Shown: positions 1-10,049, counted from the stretch's first letter. The stretch is DNA of 64,000 nucleotides from Salvia splendens (GCF_004379255.2 NW_024599428.1:50424-114423), one strand, 5' to 3'. Notes: generated by a model not told the origin, from the letters alone. Made by a program: numbers and translations.

Positions 1-903
1 TCTGACCTATTCGAAAAGCCAAAGCGGATGACGAAATCAGCCGCGCGCCGACCACAGGATAACTACTGCTCCTACCATCAAGACCACGGTCACGATACTG
101 AGGAGTGCAGAAACTTGGCTGCAGGTATCGATGTTCTTGTGAAGGCAGGGACATTGAAAAAATACCGAAGTAAGCAGCCAAAGAAGAATAAAAAGCAGAG
201 TGGTGCGAACTGCGCTCCTCAGGATCCGAAAAGGCAGCCGGATCCCGAAGACGATGACGAGCCGCAATATGATGGAGTAATCCAGACTATTGACGCGCTC
301 CCTGCCGGGAAGACCAAGTCGTCCCTAAAGTCAGAACGCAGAGGCTCCAATCGAGAGGAGCCAACGCATAAAAGGCTGAAGCAGGACGAAGTGATTACGT
401 TCTCGGCTGCTGATCCCGTCCCGGCCATCTCTCCTCACCAAGACGCCATTGTCATCCAAGCCGGAGTGGCAAACAAACTGATCCACAGGGTGTTTGTGGA
501 TACAGGAGCGTCGGTTAGCATTCTTTTTAAAGAGTGCTTCGACAAACTAGAAGTGGACCCAGCTCGGCTCAGTCCGGCTCCGCTTCCCCTGAAGAGCTTC
601 ACTCAGGAGGACACCCGCCCTGAAGGTATTATCAGCCTTCCGATCACGGTGGGGAAAGCGCCTACTAGCTCCAGTACGATGATTGAGTTTTTCGTGGTGA
701 AAGCTCGGTCCCCGTACAACGTCATCCTGGGAAGAGACTGGCTCAACACAGTTCGGGCCGTTTGCTCCACCTATCACCTCACCATCAAGATCCCTACTAA
801 AGGAGGGATAGCGGTCATCCGAGGTGACCAAAAGAGAGCAAAGGAATGTCTGCAAATTGCGCTTAGAAGTGCCGAGCAGTCAGATCGGCACCACCAAGCA
901 TAG
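1..903 (+). CDS. Gag-protease polyprotein, C-terminal part (copy 1)
   Basis: This is the last ~300 residues of the Gag-Pro protein whose full 694-residue version is seen in copy 2. The frame is open from base 1. It holds a zinc-knuckle-like Cys/His cluster (CSYHQDHGHDTEEC) and, after a lysine-rich acidic linker, a retropepsin domain with the active-site motif FVDTGAS near 496-516 and a later ILGRDWL. The protease would cleave the Gag-Pol polyprotein during particle maturation. The frame ends at TAG 901-903; the next in-frame codons lead directly into Pol. Confidence 0.92.
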   Translation, partial: SDLFEKPKRMTKSAARRPQDNYCSYHQDHGHDTEECRNLAAGIDVLVKAGTLKKYRSKQPKKNKKQSGANCAPQDPKRQPDPEDDDEPQYDGVIQTIDALPAGKTKSSLKSERRGSNREEPTHKRLKQDEVITFSAADPVPAISPHQDAIVIQAGVANKLIHRVFVDTGASVSILFKECFDKLEVDPARLSPAPLPLKSFTQEDTRPEGIISLPITVGKAPTSSSTMIEFFVVKARSPYNVILGRDWLNTVRAVCSTYHLTIKIPTKGGIAVIRGDQKRAKECLQIALRSAEQSDRHHQA

Positions 904-909
904 CAATCA
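901..909 (+). promoter_or_regulatory. Putative stop-codon readthrough site between Gag-Pro and Pol
   Basis: Gag-Pro ends with TAG followed by CAATCA. The Pol frame is the same frame, and no other stop separates them between 904 and the first Pol ATG at 931. UAG followed by CARYYA is the context known from tobamovirus replicase readthrough, and CAATCA fits it exactly. The inference is that a fraction of ribosomes read through to give Gag-Pro-Pol, which sets the Gag:Pol ratio. The identical motif is kept in copy 2. Confidence 0.65.
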
Positions 910-3900
910 CAGCAGCCGGAGTCAGAGGCGATGACCGAAGTCATACCGGAGCCGAACTCGATGACAGTTCAGCTGTACGAAGACGATCCATCCAGAACGG
1001 TTAAGATCGGCTTCGCGGGAACGCCCCTACTTCGGGAAAAAACCATCCAGCTCCTCAAGGAGTATAAAGACGTCTTTGCATGGTCTCCGTTGGACATGAC
1101 CGGAGTGCCCCCCGAGGTAATCACTCATCGGTTAAATATTGATCCTTCAGTCCGGCCGATAAAACAGAAGCAAAGACTCTTTGCGGCAGAACGAAGTCAA
1201 GTCATCCATGACGAAGTCCGTCAATTATTGAAGGCGGATGTGTTATTCGAAGTGAAGTATCCTTCGTGGGTGGCCAATCCTGTCATGATCAAGAAAAAGG
1301 AAGGAGGATGGCGGATGTGCATAGATTTCACCGATCTAAATAAGCACTGTCCCAAAGATTGCTATCCCCTTCCGAACATAGATAAAAAAGTAGAAGCTTT
1401 GATAGGCTTTGAAATTTTTTGTTTTCTTGATCTGTACAAAGGATACCATCAAGTTTTAATGGATGAGATTGACGCTTCAAAAACGGCCTTCATTACTGAT
1501 TTCGGCATTTTCGCTTATAAAAAGATGCCATTCGGTTTAAAGAATGCCGGAGCCACTTATCAAAGGATGGTAGACAAGCTTTTTCGGCACCTGATTGGAA
1601 AGGAGGTCGAAGTGTATGTTGACGATATAGTCGTCAAAAGCAAAAGCACTTCGGAGTACGAGCACAACCTCAAGTCCACTCTCAACGTGCTCAAAAAAGC
1701 CAACCTCAAACTTAATCCCCAAAAGTGTACCTTTTTGGTAGATTCGGGAAAGTTTCTGGGTTGTTGGGTTTCAAAGGACGGACTCAAGGCAAACCCCTCA
1801 AAAGTTCAAATCGTTCAGAACATGGCAATGCCGAAGTCCATACATGACGTGCAAAGGCTAACCGGATGTCTAGCCGCACTGAATCGATTCCTTTCCCAAG
1901 CAGCCGAAAAGCAACTGCCGTTCTTCAAGGTGTTGAAAAAGGCACCAAAGTTCGAGTGGGGAGCCGAGCAGAAAAAGGCCTTTGACGAGCTCAAAAGTTA
2001 TCTAGCCGAGCTTCCTATTCTCTCTGCTCCAACCGAAGCCGAAGTAATATTCTTATACTTAGCGGCATCGGATCAAACCATCAGCGCGGTGCTTGTACGA
2101 GAAGAAGGCCTAAAGCAGCTTCCCATCTATTTTACAAGCCGAGCATTAAGAGGTCCAGAAACCAGGTATCAACCACTGGAAAAGATTGCTCTGGCATTAG
2201 TAAATGCAGCGAGGAGACTGCGGCCATACTTCTATGCTCACAAGGTATGCGTCTTAACTGATCTGCCACTTCGGCAAGTGTTGACCAAACCAGAAGCATC
2301 AGGCAGAATCGCCAAGTGGGCTATAGAGTTGGGAGAGCACACAATTGAATATCTACCTCGGAAAGCCATCAAGGGACAAGCCTTGGCAGATTTTCTTGCA
2401 GAAGCGAAGTTCGATCAAGCAATTCCTGTTATTGCCGAACAGAAGAATTCTGCCAATGCCGAACTAGCACAGCCCTTGGAATCCGAAGTAGAGCCGCCGG
2501 ACTGCTGGAGCGGGTTCGTAGATGGAGCTTCGAACAAGATGGGAAGTGGAGCTGGTATTTTACTTGTCGCTCCCGACGGACACGAGGTAGCCTACTCACT
2601 TCGGTTCTTATTCCCCACTACTAATAATGAAGCCGAGTACGAAGCCCTCCTGGCCGGACTCCAGTTAGCGCAAAGCCTGCTCGTCAAATCTCTCAAAGTC
2701 CATTGTGATTCACAAGTCATAGTAAATCACATGTTGGGTACAAGTGAAGCCCGTGACGAGAGAATGAAGAAGTATTTGGACAAAGCGCAAAGCATCAGCC
2801 GAAGTTTCTCCTATTTTCGGATAATCCGCATTCCCAGAGCGGAAAATAGCCGAGCAGATGCCTTAAGTAAGTTGGCCTCAGATCCGAGCTCAAAGGCGGA
2901 AGAATTAATGCATCGAAGCATTGATGAAGCCGAGGTACATTCAGTATCCAGCTCGCCGAACTGGATGACGCCGATCTTGCAGTATCTGGATCAAGGACAA
3001 TTGCCCGAGGATAAGAGAGAAGCTCGGAAGATCACGTGCCGAGCACTTCGGTACGAACTTCATGAAGGAGTCCTCTTTAGAAAGTCTTACCTCCAGCCGT
3101 TATTGCGGTGCGTAGGACCAGAAGAGACGGACTACATCCTCAGAGAAGTTCATGAAGGATCGTGCGGTAGCCACATCGGAGCCAGAGCTTTAGCTAAAAA
3201 AGTTCTGAGATGGGGATATTATTGGCCAACCATGGTACAAGAGGCAGTGCAGCTCGTCAAGAAGTGTACGAAGTGCCAAATTCATGCAAATGTCCCAAGG
3301 ATGCCGCAGACCGATCTATACACTATGCAAAGCCCTTGGCCTTTCATGCAATGGGGCATAGACATAGTGGGACCACTTCCTCAAGCTCCTCGGCAAATGA
3401 AATTCCTTATCGTTGCCGTGGACTACTTCACGAAGTGGGTGGAGGCGGAACCATTAGCTACGATAACGAGCTCAAAGGCATTGGACTTCGTCTGGAAGAA
3501 CATAGTGTGCCGATTTGGCATACCCCACATCCTCATCTCGGATAATGGGACCCAGTTCACCGACAAGACGTTCAAGAATTGGTGCCAAGAGCTGAACATT
3601 CAACAGCGGTTCACTTCGGTCTCCCATCCCCAAGCAAACGGACAAACGGAAGTAACGAACCGGATTCTGGTGAAAGGGTTAAAAGCTCGGTTAGAACAAG
3701 CCAAAGGACAATGGGTAGAAAATCTCCCTCAAGTCCTATGGTCCTATCGAACTACGCCCAAAACCTCCAACGGTGAAACTCCGTATAGTCTGGTGTACGG
3801 CACTGAAGCCGTAATTCCGGTGGAGATCGGCGTACCCAGTCCCCGAACTCTAAATTTCTCCTCAGAAATGAATGACGACGGACTGAGAGCAGAACTAGAT

Positions 3901-4194
3901 CTCGCCGAAGAAAGAAGAGAATTGGCGTGCATAAAAGCAGCCAAGTATAAGGAGCAAGTAGCCCGATATTATAACCAAAGGGTGAAAAAGCTTCAATTTC
4001 AAGTGGGAGATCTCGTCTTGAGAAACAACGAAGTAAGCCGAGCAGAAAAGCTGGGCAAACTCGAACCCACATGGGAGGGTCCATATCGGGTGTCAGAGGT
4101 CCTCGGCAAAGGGTCTTATAAATTGACTCACATGTCAGGAGAACAAGTACCCCGAACATGGCACGTCTCCAACCTCAAGAAGTTCCACTTGTAA
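904..4194 (+). CDS. Pol: reverse transcriptase, RNase H, integrase (copy 1)
   Basis: The frame is open from the leaky stop to 4194; an ATG at 931 gives 1087 residues. Reverse transcriptase lies at about residues 90-330, with the catalytic YVDD in VEVYVDDIVVKSK. RNase H follows at about 525-660 (FVDGASN, NNEAEYEA, VHCDSQ). Integrase has an HHCC zinc finger ending in CTKCQ, and a DDE core (GIDIVGP, ISDNGTQF, QANGQTE). A short C-terminal domain with HVSNLKKF ends the protein and no chromodomain is seen. No internal stop or frameshift is visible, so it may still encode active enzyme. It converts element RNA to DNA and inserts it. Confidence 0.95.
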   Translation, partial: QSQQPESEAMTEVIPEPNSMTVQLYEDDPSRTVKIGFAGTPLLREKTIQLLKEYKDVFAWSPLDMTGVPPEVITHRLNIDPSVRPIKQKQRLFAAERSQVIHDEVRQLLKADVLFEVKYPSWVANPVMIKKKEGGWRMCIDFTDLNKHCPKDCYPLPNIDKKVEALIGFEIFCFLDLYKGYHQVLMDEIDASKTAFITDFGIFAYKKMPFGLKNAGATYQRMVDKLFRHLIGKEVEVYVDDIVVKSKSTSEYEHNLKSTLNVLKKANLKLNPQKCTFLVDSGKFLGCWVSKDGLKANPSKVQIVQNMAMPKSIHDVQRLTGCLAALNRFLSQAAEKQLPFFKVLKKAPKFEWGAEQKKAFDELKSYLAELPILSAPTEAEVIFLYLAASDQTISAVLVREEGLKQLPIYFTSRALRGPETRYQPLEKIALALVNAARRLRPYFYAHKVCVLTDLPLRQVLTKPEASGRIAKWAIELGEHTIEYLPRKAIKGQALADFLAEAKFDQAIPVIAEQKNSANAELAQPLESEVEPPDCWSGFVDGASNKMGSGAGILLVAPDGHEVAYSLRFLFPTTNNEAEYEALLAGLQLAQSLLVKSLKVHCDSQVIVNHMLGTSEARDERMKKYLDKAQSISRSFSYFRIIRIPRAENSRADALSKLASDPSSKAEELMHRSIDEAEVHSVSSSPNWMTPILQYLDQGQLPEDKREARKITCRALRYELHEGVLFRKSYLQPLLRCVGPEETDYILREVHEGSCGSHIGARALAKKVLRWGYYWPTMVQEAVQLVKKCTKCQIHANVPRMPQTDLYTMQSPWPFMQWGIDIVGPLPQAPRQMKFLIVAVDYFTKWVEAEPLATITSSKALDFVWKNIVCRFGIPHILISDNGTQFTDKTFKNWCQELNIQQRFTSVSHPQANGQTEVTNRILVKGLKARLEQAKGQWVENLPQVLWSYRTTPKTSNGETPYSLVYGTEAVIPVEIGVPSPRTLNFSSEMNDDGLRAELDLAEERRELACIKAAKYKEQVARYYNQRVKKLQFQVGDLVLRNNEVSRAEKLGKLEPTWEGPYRVSEVLGKGSYKLTHMSGEQVPRTWHVSNLKKFHL

Positions 4195-4440
4195 GAGACA
4201 AAGTCCGGTCAGTCTGTCTTGTGTCTAGTTCGGTCATAGGGGTACATGTTTTTATTTGTTTGTTTTTACTTGTACCTTTTACTTGTCGTTTTATAAAAAG
4301 TTTAAAGTTTTTTCTTTCGTCTTTTTCATTTTTTCTCTATGTGTTTTGTCTCTATGTGCTTGTCGTCTCTTACAAATGGTACCAAGGTATATCGTTCTTT
4401 AAAGACTGATCCCCTTTTTAGATCGATTATTAAAGACTAT

Positions 4441-4616
4441 TGTGAGTCCAAGCTTCTAAGGAGGATATAAGACCACAATTCAGCTTAACAAGCAGTCCGT
4501 CTGAAACGAACTGCAATAAGCCAACGATTGTGAGTCCAAGCTTCTCAGGAAGATACAAGACCACAATTCGGCTTAAGAAATAAGCACTTCGTCTGAAACG
4601 AACTGCAATAAGGGAA
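4441..4616 (+). repeat. Two ~88-bp direct repeats downstream of Pol (copy 1)
   Basis: A block beginning GTGAGTCCAAGCTTCT occurs at 4441 and again at about 4530. Each copy is followed by a segment ending in GAACTGCAATAAG. Shorter repeats (GGGAAAGTCCGATCC and relatives) continue to about 4815. The same arrangement occurs inverted in copy 2 near 13900-14110. No coding function is seen. Confidence 0.7.
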
Positions 4617-4839
4617 AGTCCGATCCACGCGATAAACCTCGCCGAATTAGGACGACCAAGTTCGGTCAAAGAAGTTTACCTCATAAGACCGGGGACGACC
4701 ACGTCTAGTCAAAGAGGTTTACTGCATAAGACCACTTCGGTTAACTGGGAAAGTCCGATCCACGCGATAAAACTCGCCGAATTAGGACAAGGGAAAGTTC
4801 GATCCCGGCGACAAAAATCGCCAAATTAGAACACAAAGA

Positions 4840-5105
4840 CGAGTCCGGTCAAAGATGTTTATTTCGTCAGACCAAAGACGAGTCCGGTCAAAGATGTTTA
4901 TTTCATCGGACCAAAGACGAGTCCGGTCAAAGATGTTTATTTCATCAGACCAAAGACGAGTCCGGTCAAAGATGTTTATTTCATCAGACCAAAGACGAGT
5001 CCGGTCAAAGATGTTTATTTCATCGGACCAAAGACGAGTCCGGTCAAAGAAGTCTACTTCATAAGACCAAGGACCAAGTCCGGTCAAAGAAGTTTACTTC
5101 ATAAG
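4840..5105 (+). repeat. 39-bp minisatellite between Pol and antisense gene (copy 1)
   Basis: A 39-bp unit built around GAGTCCGGTCAAAGATGTTT is repeated head to tail. There are about five near-identical units and two more divergent ones at the right end. Because 39 is divisible by three, open frames appear on both strands, but these are a by-product of the repeat. It lies between the convergent 3' ends of Pol and the antisense gene. Confidence 0.9.
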
Positions 5106-5249
5106 ACCGAGGACAAGTATGATGAAATTTTTTCGCTAAGCTGTAAATACAGTGTTAGAAGCGAAAACAAAATTTCATTTTTCAAATCTTGTTCGGCATA
5201 CAACTCCGCTACCCTACAGAATGGCGTTACGCTATTACAAAGGACTATT

Positions 5250-8096
5250 CTACTGTCCAGGGTTGCTAAAGTTAAGCCACCTATCTGCAAAATCCTCTGG
5301 AAGCCGAGTTCGGTTGTTCCGAGCAGATGAAGAATAAGCAGGTCGACGAGATGCTATCCTCGACCCAACGCCTCTTCCCCGAGCCCGAGAAGTCCTAACA
5401 CCTCGGCGATGAAGAGTCTCTGCAATAATCATCTGCTGATCTTGCTCGCTCATAGTCACAACTCCTCGGCGAATTTCAGTCCGTCCCTGTCTTGACGATT
5501 CCGGTTGCTCCTGAGCCCGTTCTCGTCTTGACGTTTCCGGCTGTTCCGGAGTTCGTTGTTGACTGGAAGTAGGATTTTGAACAAGGGAACCAGAGGCTTG
5601 ATCTGGAGTGCGAGCATCTGTTGGCACGATATGCCGAAGGAATCTTTCTATGGAGGGGCGCCGAGAAAGAACAATGTCGTACCGAGAAGCCCAGCGCCGT
5701 AATGATTTCACAACTTGTTGGCAAGCCGAGCTCTCCAGCGCATTGTTCCTCCGGAGTACATGATATTCCTCCCACAGTTCGTCAACTCGACTCTGAACAT
5801 CTGATATGGTCAAGCCCCCGCGCACACGGATGTAATCCTCGTACGCAGTCCTCTCAGCAATGGTCGTATTCAGCTCGGCCTCCAGACCCTTCTTATCGGA
5901 CTCTAAGTCCTTATTATCGGCCTCCAGCTTCACTAAACGAGCCAGAAGCTCGTCATTCTTCGTCTGATCGGCTATAGCTCTTTTCTCAGCTTCGTCTAAA
6001 GCCGAAGAGTACAGCCGTTTCCAGTGAAGTATCTCCATCTCCTTGAGTACAAAGCAGCTATATTAGTTCGGCAGCTGTACCGAGCAGATAGTAAAATACA
6101 ACAGAAATAAAGGCGAGTACGAAAAGCTATACGAAGACAAGTGTAGAGAATTTTTCATTCGCAAGGAAAATTTTTACACTAGGAGGGCTTCAAGGCCATT
6201 TTACAAGGAAGAAACTAGACTAAGAGAAGGGAGACGAAATCATACTCCACCAGCTTCGTCTCCGGCTCCTTGGTCTGGTTCAGCTTCTTTCTCCTGAGCT
6301 ACTTCAGCCTCGGCCTCGCCTCCTGCCGGCCTCGCCTCCGCCTCCTGATCGGCTTCCTTCTCCGGATGCCCGGCCCGCTCGACTTCGGCCTCCAGCTCCA
6401 GCGGCTCGGCCTCACCCTCTCCGTTGTAAGTCGAAGCGGGTGAAACGGGTCCCACGGAGGCAAAGATAGCCTCCAGGTTCTCGTCCCGATCAGCTCGACA
6501 ACTCCGGACTTGGTCTGCAGAAAGCAGGACCGAGGATGAAGCGAGCTCCTCAAGGAGCGGCAGATTCTGAAGCCGAGCTGCTATCTCTCGGCTGTACAGA
6601 GGCAGCACGACGTCGGCCCCCTGCTCGCCCTTATCGGCAATTAGCCTTACCAGACTACCGACAAAGGCCGAGAACTGGCTGCTCAAAAAGAGTTTCTCCG
6701 TGTAAACACGGAGAGCCTCCCCCTGGGCAGCCACGGCGGCAGCATCCCTCCGTTTCGTCTGCTCTCGCTGGATGACGAGCTGGTTTTTGGCAAACTGAGC
6801 TTCATCCTGGGCCGAAATCCTAGCAGCTCTGGCTTTCTCAAAGTTAGCCTCAGCCTGTTCGGCCCGATGACAAGCAGCCGCCAACTTCCTCTGCATCTCA
6901 GCATAGTCATTGGACGCTTTGGAGAGTTCGACGGCGACGAGCTTGGAGAGCATATCGTTCCTCTGAAAATGGATAAAGAAAAAAGTCAACAAAGGGGCCA
7001 CAAAAAATACAGGAAAAAAGCAAGGCCAGAAAATCAAGAAGAGAATTCACCTCGGCGAAGTCCGTGGGCCATAAAAACGGCTCACAGATATGTTCCGAAG
7101 GAGGCGCCAAGACCACGTCTTTCTCTGGCGCTCTCGGGGGCTTCTGGGCCTTCCCCCTTCCCTTTGCCGAAGTCGACTCCGGCTTCTTCGGATCCGAAGA
7201 GGTTTTTTGCCTTTTCGGAGTCCTCTCGGCATCAGACGCCGAGCTGGTGGTTTTCGGCCTCTCCGGCTCCTTGGACTCCGAAGATTTGCGGCTAGCCTTA
7301 CTCAGCATGTACACTGCCAAAAAGCAAGAAAGCAAAGTCAGATTTTCTTTGTTAAAGCAGTAGAGCATAAAGATAAAGAGAAATCCTCACCCTCGGCCTC
7401 TTCGTCCGAAGACGAGATGTCGAACACGACGTCGCCCTTGACGAGCTCAGACTCCGTGTATTGTTTCCTAACTATGGGAATCTTGTTGAGCTCGCCATCG
7501 AGCTCGTCCAACGGTTCAGGCCGAGGGTGACGGATAACGGACTCCGGCCCTCTCCAGGGAAAACTAGGAGCCGCGGTCCTATCATAGTAGAAGAAGCGAT
7601 TTTGCCACTTCGGCCACTTCGTTTTACAAAAGGCTCTAAAGGGCTGTAAAGGGATCAAGTAAAACCAAGACCCCTTCCTCTTAAATTGAAAGAATTTAAG
7701 GATCGCCTTCAAAGACAAATCCCTTCCTAACCTACGGAGTTCGGCAGCGAAGGCCGACAAGTGCCTCCAAGAGTTCGGAGTCACTTGGCCTAAAGGAAGC
7801 TGAAAAAAATCTAGTAAATCTATAAAGGCAGAAGGGAGGGGGAAACGAAGCCCGCATTCTAAGCAGGCCTCGTACACGGTGGCGTACCCCTCCGGCGGGG
7901 AGTCAGCCCTATGATCACCGTCAGGTACCACCGCCTTCCCCCCAGGAAAAAAGTATTTTTCGGGTAGGGATATCACAGTATCCTTACTCAAAATACTATG
8001 GAAATACTCTACGGTCTTCTCCCCGGACTCTTTCCGGCCAGAAGACCCCTTATCCCCTTTCCTACCGCTACCCGACTCCGAAGAAGAAGAAGACAT
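5250..8096 (-). CDS. Spliced antisense gene of the retrotransposon (copy 1)
   Basis: The gene lies opposite to Gag-Pol. Four exons read in one frame: 8096-7391, 7313-7051, 6962-6246 and 6041-5250. All junctions are GT-AG, and together they give 825 residues. The first exon carries a globular domain resembling the plant 'putative gypsy type transposon' family (PF04195, from memory; motif YFFPGGKAV and a Trp/Phe-rich segment). Exon 2 is Ser/Lys/Pro-rich. Exons 3 and 4 are Ala/Glu/Lys-rich with long coiled-coil stretches, an acidic tail in exon 3 and an Arg-rich end in exon 4. Function is unknown. Antisense genes have been described in Tat-lineage elements such as maize Grande. Confidence 0.8.
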
Positions 8097-8412
8097 TTTT
8101 CTTACTTTTTGAAGATGAAGAAAGTCTGAAGAAGCTCTTGAAAGCGGAAGAAAATTTCTCGAAAAAGAGAGAGTATAGAAGACGCAACAGCAAAAGTGTT
8201 CAAATGAGGAAAAAGGAGCATATTTATCAGATTCGGGAAAGATTTCGAGATCGTTGCGCCGTTTCGAATCCCACCTTTTCAGGATTCAACGGCCGGATTT
8301 TACTGTCGCATTTAATGCAGGCACGCGCAAGGCACGTCCCCTGACGTCAGCCTCCCCCTTACCATTATCCAGAATGCCGAAGTGACTCACCTCGCCGAAG
8401 TGATTCACTTCG

Positions 8413-8429
8413 CTTTTCGGGGGGGGTAG
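8413..8429 (+). other. Polypurine tract (copy 1)
   Basis: A run with eight consecutive G residues (CTTTTCGGGGGGGGTAG) ends one base before the 3' LTR. This is the expected plus-strand primer position for a Ty3/gypsy element. The same tract is found inverted in copy 2. Confidence 0.85.
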
Positions 8430-9027
8430 TGATGGGGTACGAACTAAACCCTAATGGCAAGCCCAATAACAGTGACGGCCCATCAGCCCAGAGCCCAAGA
8501 AAGAGTATCTGTTCGGCACCAAAGAGTTCGGCACGACCAAAGAGTTCGGACTCAGCCTACAGCTCGGTAAAAGCCGACCAGTCAAGCTCTCCTCTCAGAT
8601 CGGCAAGAGCTGATCGGTAAAGTCCAGCAGTTCGGTCTCAGCATTCGACCGAACTAGGAGTTAGTGGACTCATGAAAGGCCTCCACGACCTCCGCTATAC
8701 CCACGATCTATTTAGTGGTACGAAGCAGTTATTGAGCAGTTATTGCTCACCCACGATCTTGTTAGTGGGGCTGCAAACCACGACCTTAGTTCAATGTATA
8801 AATAGAACTTAGATCAGATAGAAAAGGGTTAAGCTCTCTAGAGATAAAATACCATATAGCAAGTCTGTGTTGTAAGCTGTAATCCCAGATCAAGCAATAC
8901 AATCTTGCCCTCCCTTCTTCCCGTGGACGTAGATTTACCTCAGTAAATCGAACCACGTAAATTCTTTGTGTCGTAATTTTCATTCTCTACCAGCATTTAC
9001 TAACGTCAGAAATTCGCGGATCCATCA
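8430..9027 (+). repeat. 3' LTR of copy 1
   Basis: The LTR is 598 bp, starts TGATGG and ends CCATCA, so its tips are inverted repeats. A TATA box (TATAAATAG) lies at 8797-8805 and would drive transcription rightward, out of the element into the RBOH exon. It lacks one copy of a ~24-bp repeat that is doubled in the copy 2 LTRs. The five bases after it (GTTTC) are either a target duplication or plain RBOH sequence; the left flank is outside the window. Confidence 0.92.
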
Positions 9028-9429
9028 GTTTCCGTGAGGCGGCCGGCGAGGAAACTCGACCGGGCCAAGACCGTCGCTTCGCGGGCCCTCACGGGGCTCA
9101 AGTTCATCAGCAAGACCGGTGGCACGTGGGACCGCGTCGAGGAGCGCTTCAACAAACTCAAATCCGATGATGGAATGTTGTCACGCGACGACTTTGGCAA
9201 ATGCATTGGTATAATTATTGAAGTTATAGTAGTCTGAGCTTAATTAATAATATAAATAAATTCTTATGTTTTATTTTATGTGTGTATAGGAATGAAGGAG
9301 TCGTCTACGTTCGACGGCGAGCTCTTCGACGTGCTTGCCCGGAAGTGGGATATCTCCAGCAATTCCATCAACAAAGAACAGCTCAAAATTTTCTGGGAAC
9401 AGATTGCTGACCCAACTTTCGATGGCGGC
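9028..9429 (+). pseudogene. RBOH (NADPH oxidase) N-terminal exons, trapped between two retrotransposons
   Basis: Two exons are visible: 9028-9208 and 9290-9429, joined by a GT-AG intron. They encode the region before and within the EF-hand part of a plant respiratory burst oxidase ([33 protein letters not shown]). Earlier exons lie left of copy 1, outside the window. The second exon is cut by copy 2 after TTCGATGGCGGC. Joining across the target duplication restores the frame into 20444. RBOH proteins are plasma-membrane enzymes passing electrons from NADPH to oxygen to form superoxide, activated by calcium through EF-hands. With two 11-kb insertions in exons this allele cannot give a normal mRNA. 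Confidence 0.9.
9425..9429 (+). other. Left target-site duplication of copy 2
   Basis: GCGGC immediately left of the element is repeated at 20439-20443 immediately right of it. A 5-bp duplication is usual for Ty3/gypsy integration. Removing the element and one copy restores a continuous RBOH reading frame. Confidence 0.95.
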
Positions 9430-10049
9430 TGATGGATCCGCGAATTATTGATGTTAGTAAATGCTGGTAGAGAATTATGACACAATGAATTTACGTGGTT
9501 CGATTTACTGAGGTAAATCTACGTCCACGGGGAGAAATGAGGGCAGGTTTGTATTGCTTGATCTGCGAAAATACAGCTTACAACACAGACTTGCTATAGG
9601 GTATTTTATCTCTAGAGAGCTTAACCTTTTTCTATCTGATCTAAGCTCTATTTATACATTGAACTAGGATCGTGGTTTGCAGCCCCACTAACAAGATCGT
9701 GGGTGAGCAATAACTGCTCAATAACTGCTTCGTACCACTAAATAGATCGTGGGTATAGCGGAGGTCGTGGAGGCCTTTCATGAGTCCACTAACTCCTAGT
9801 TCGGTCGAATGCTGAGACCGAACTGCTGGACTTTACCGATCAGCTCTTGCCGATCTGAGAGGAGAGCTTGACTGGTCGGCTTTTACCAAGCTGTAGGCTG
9901 AGTCCGAACTCTTCGGTCGCGGGCTGAGTCCGAACTCTTTGGTCGTGCCGAACTCTTTGGTGCCGAACAGGTACTCTTTCTTGGGCTCTGGGCTGATGGG
10001 CCGTCACTGTTATTGGGCTTGCCATTAGGGTTTAGTTCGTACCCCATCA
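9430..10049 (-). repeat. 3' LTR of copy 2
   Basis: The LTR is 620 bp with TGATGG/CCATCA tips. The TATA box (reverse complement of TATAAATAG) is at 9648-9656 and points leftward, toward the RBOH exons at 9028-9429. A ~24-bp segment containing GAAGAGTTCGGACTCAG is duplicated here relative to copy 1. Confidence 0.95.

Larger units (their letters stand above)
1..9027 (+). mobile_element. Ty3/gypsy LTR retrotransposon, Tat-lineage-like, copy 1 (5' part outside window)
   Basis: The sequence enters inside Gag and runs through protease, Pol, a repeat-rich spacer, an antisense gene, a polypurine tract and a 3' LTR ending at 9027. The order protease, reverse transcriptase, RNase H, integrase places it in Ty3/gypsy. 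The lack of a chromodomain after integrase and the long 3' region with an antisense gene suggest the Tat lineage; that placement is inference. It is the same family as the complete copy at 9430-20438, with about nine amino-acid differences over 1087 Pol residues by eye. The 5' LTR and left target duplication would lie upstream. The 3' LTR directly abuts RBOH coding sequence, so this copy is also inserted in an RBOH exon. Confidence 0.95.

Noticed and set aside
4782..5087. Open frames on both strands through the 39-bp repeats (also 13379-13705)
   Set aside because: The unit length is a multiple of three, so open frames arise automatically; there is no start context or homology.
4840..5105. CRISPR-like array
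   Set aside because: The units are contiguous without unique spacers, and this is a plant genome; it is a minisatellite.
9840..10025. Small open frame in the copy 2 LTRs (also 20229-20414)
   Set aside because: It lies in the LTR and comes from the duplicated 24-bp block; it is not conserved in copy 1.
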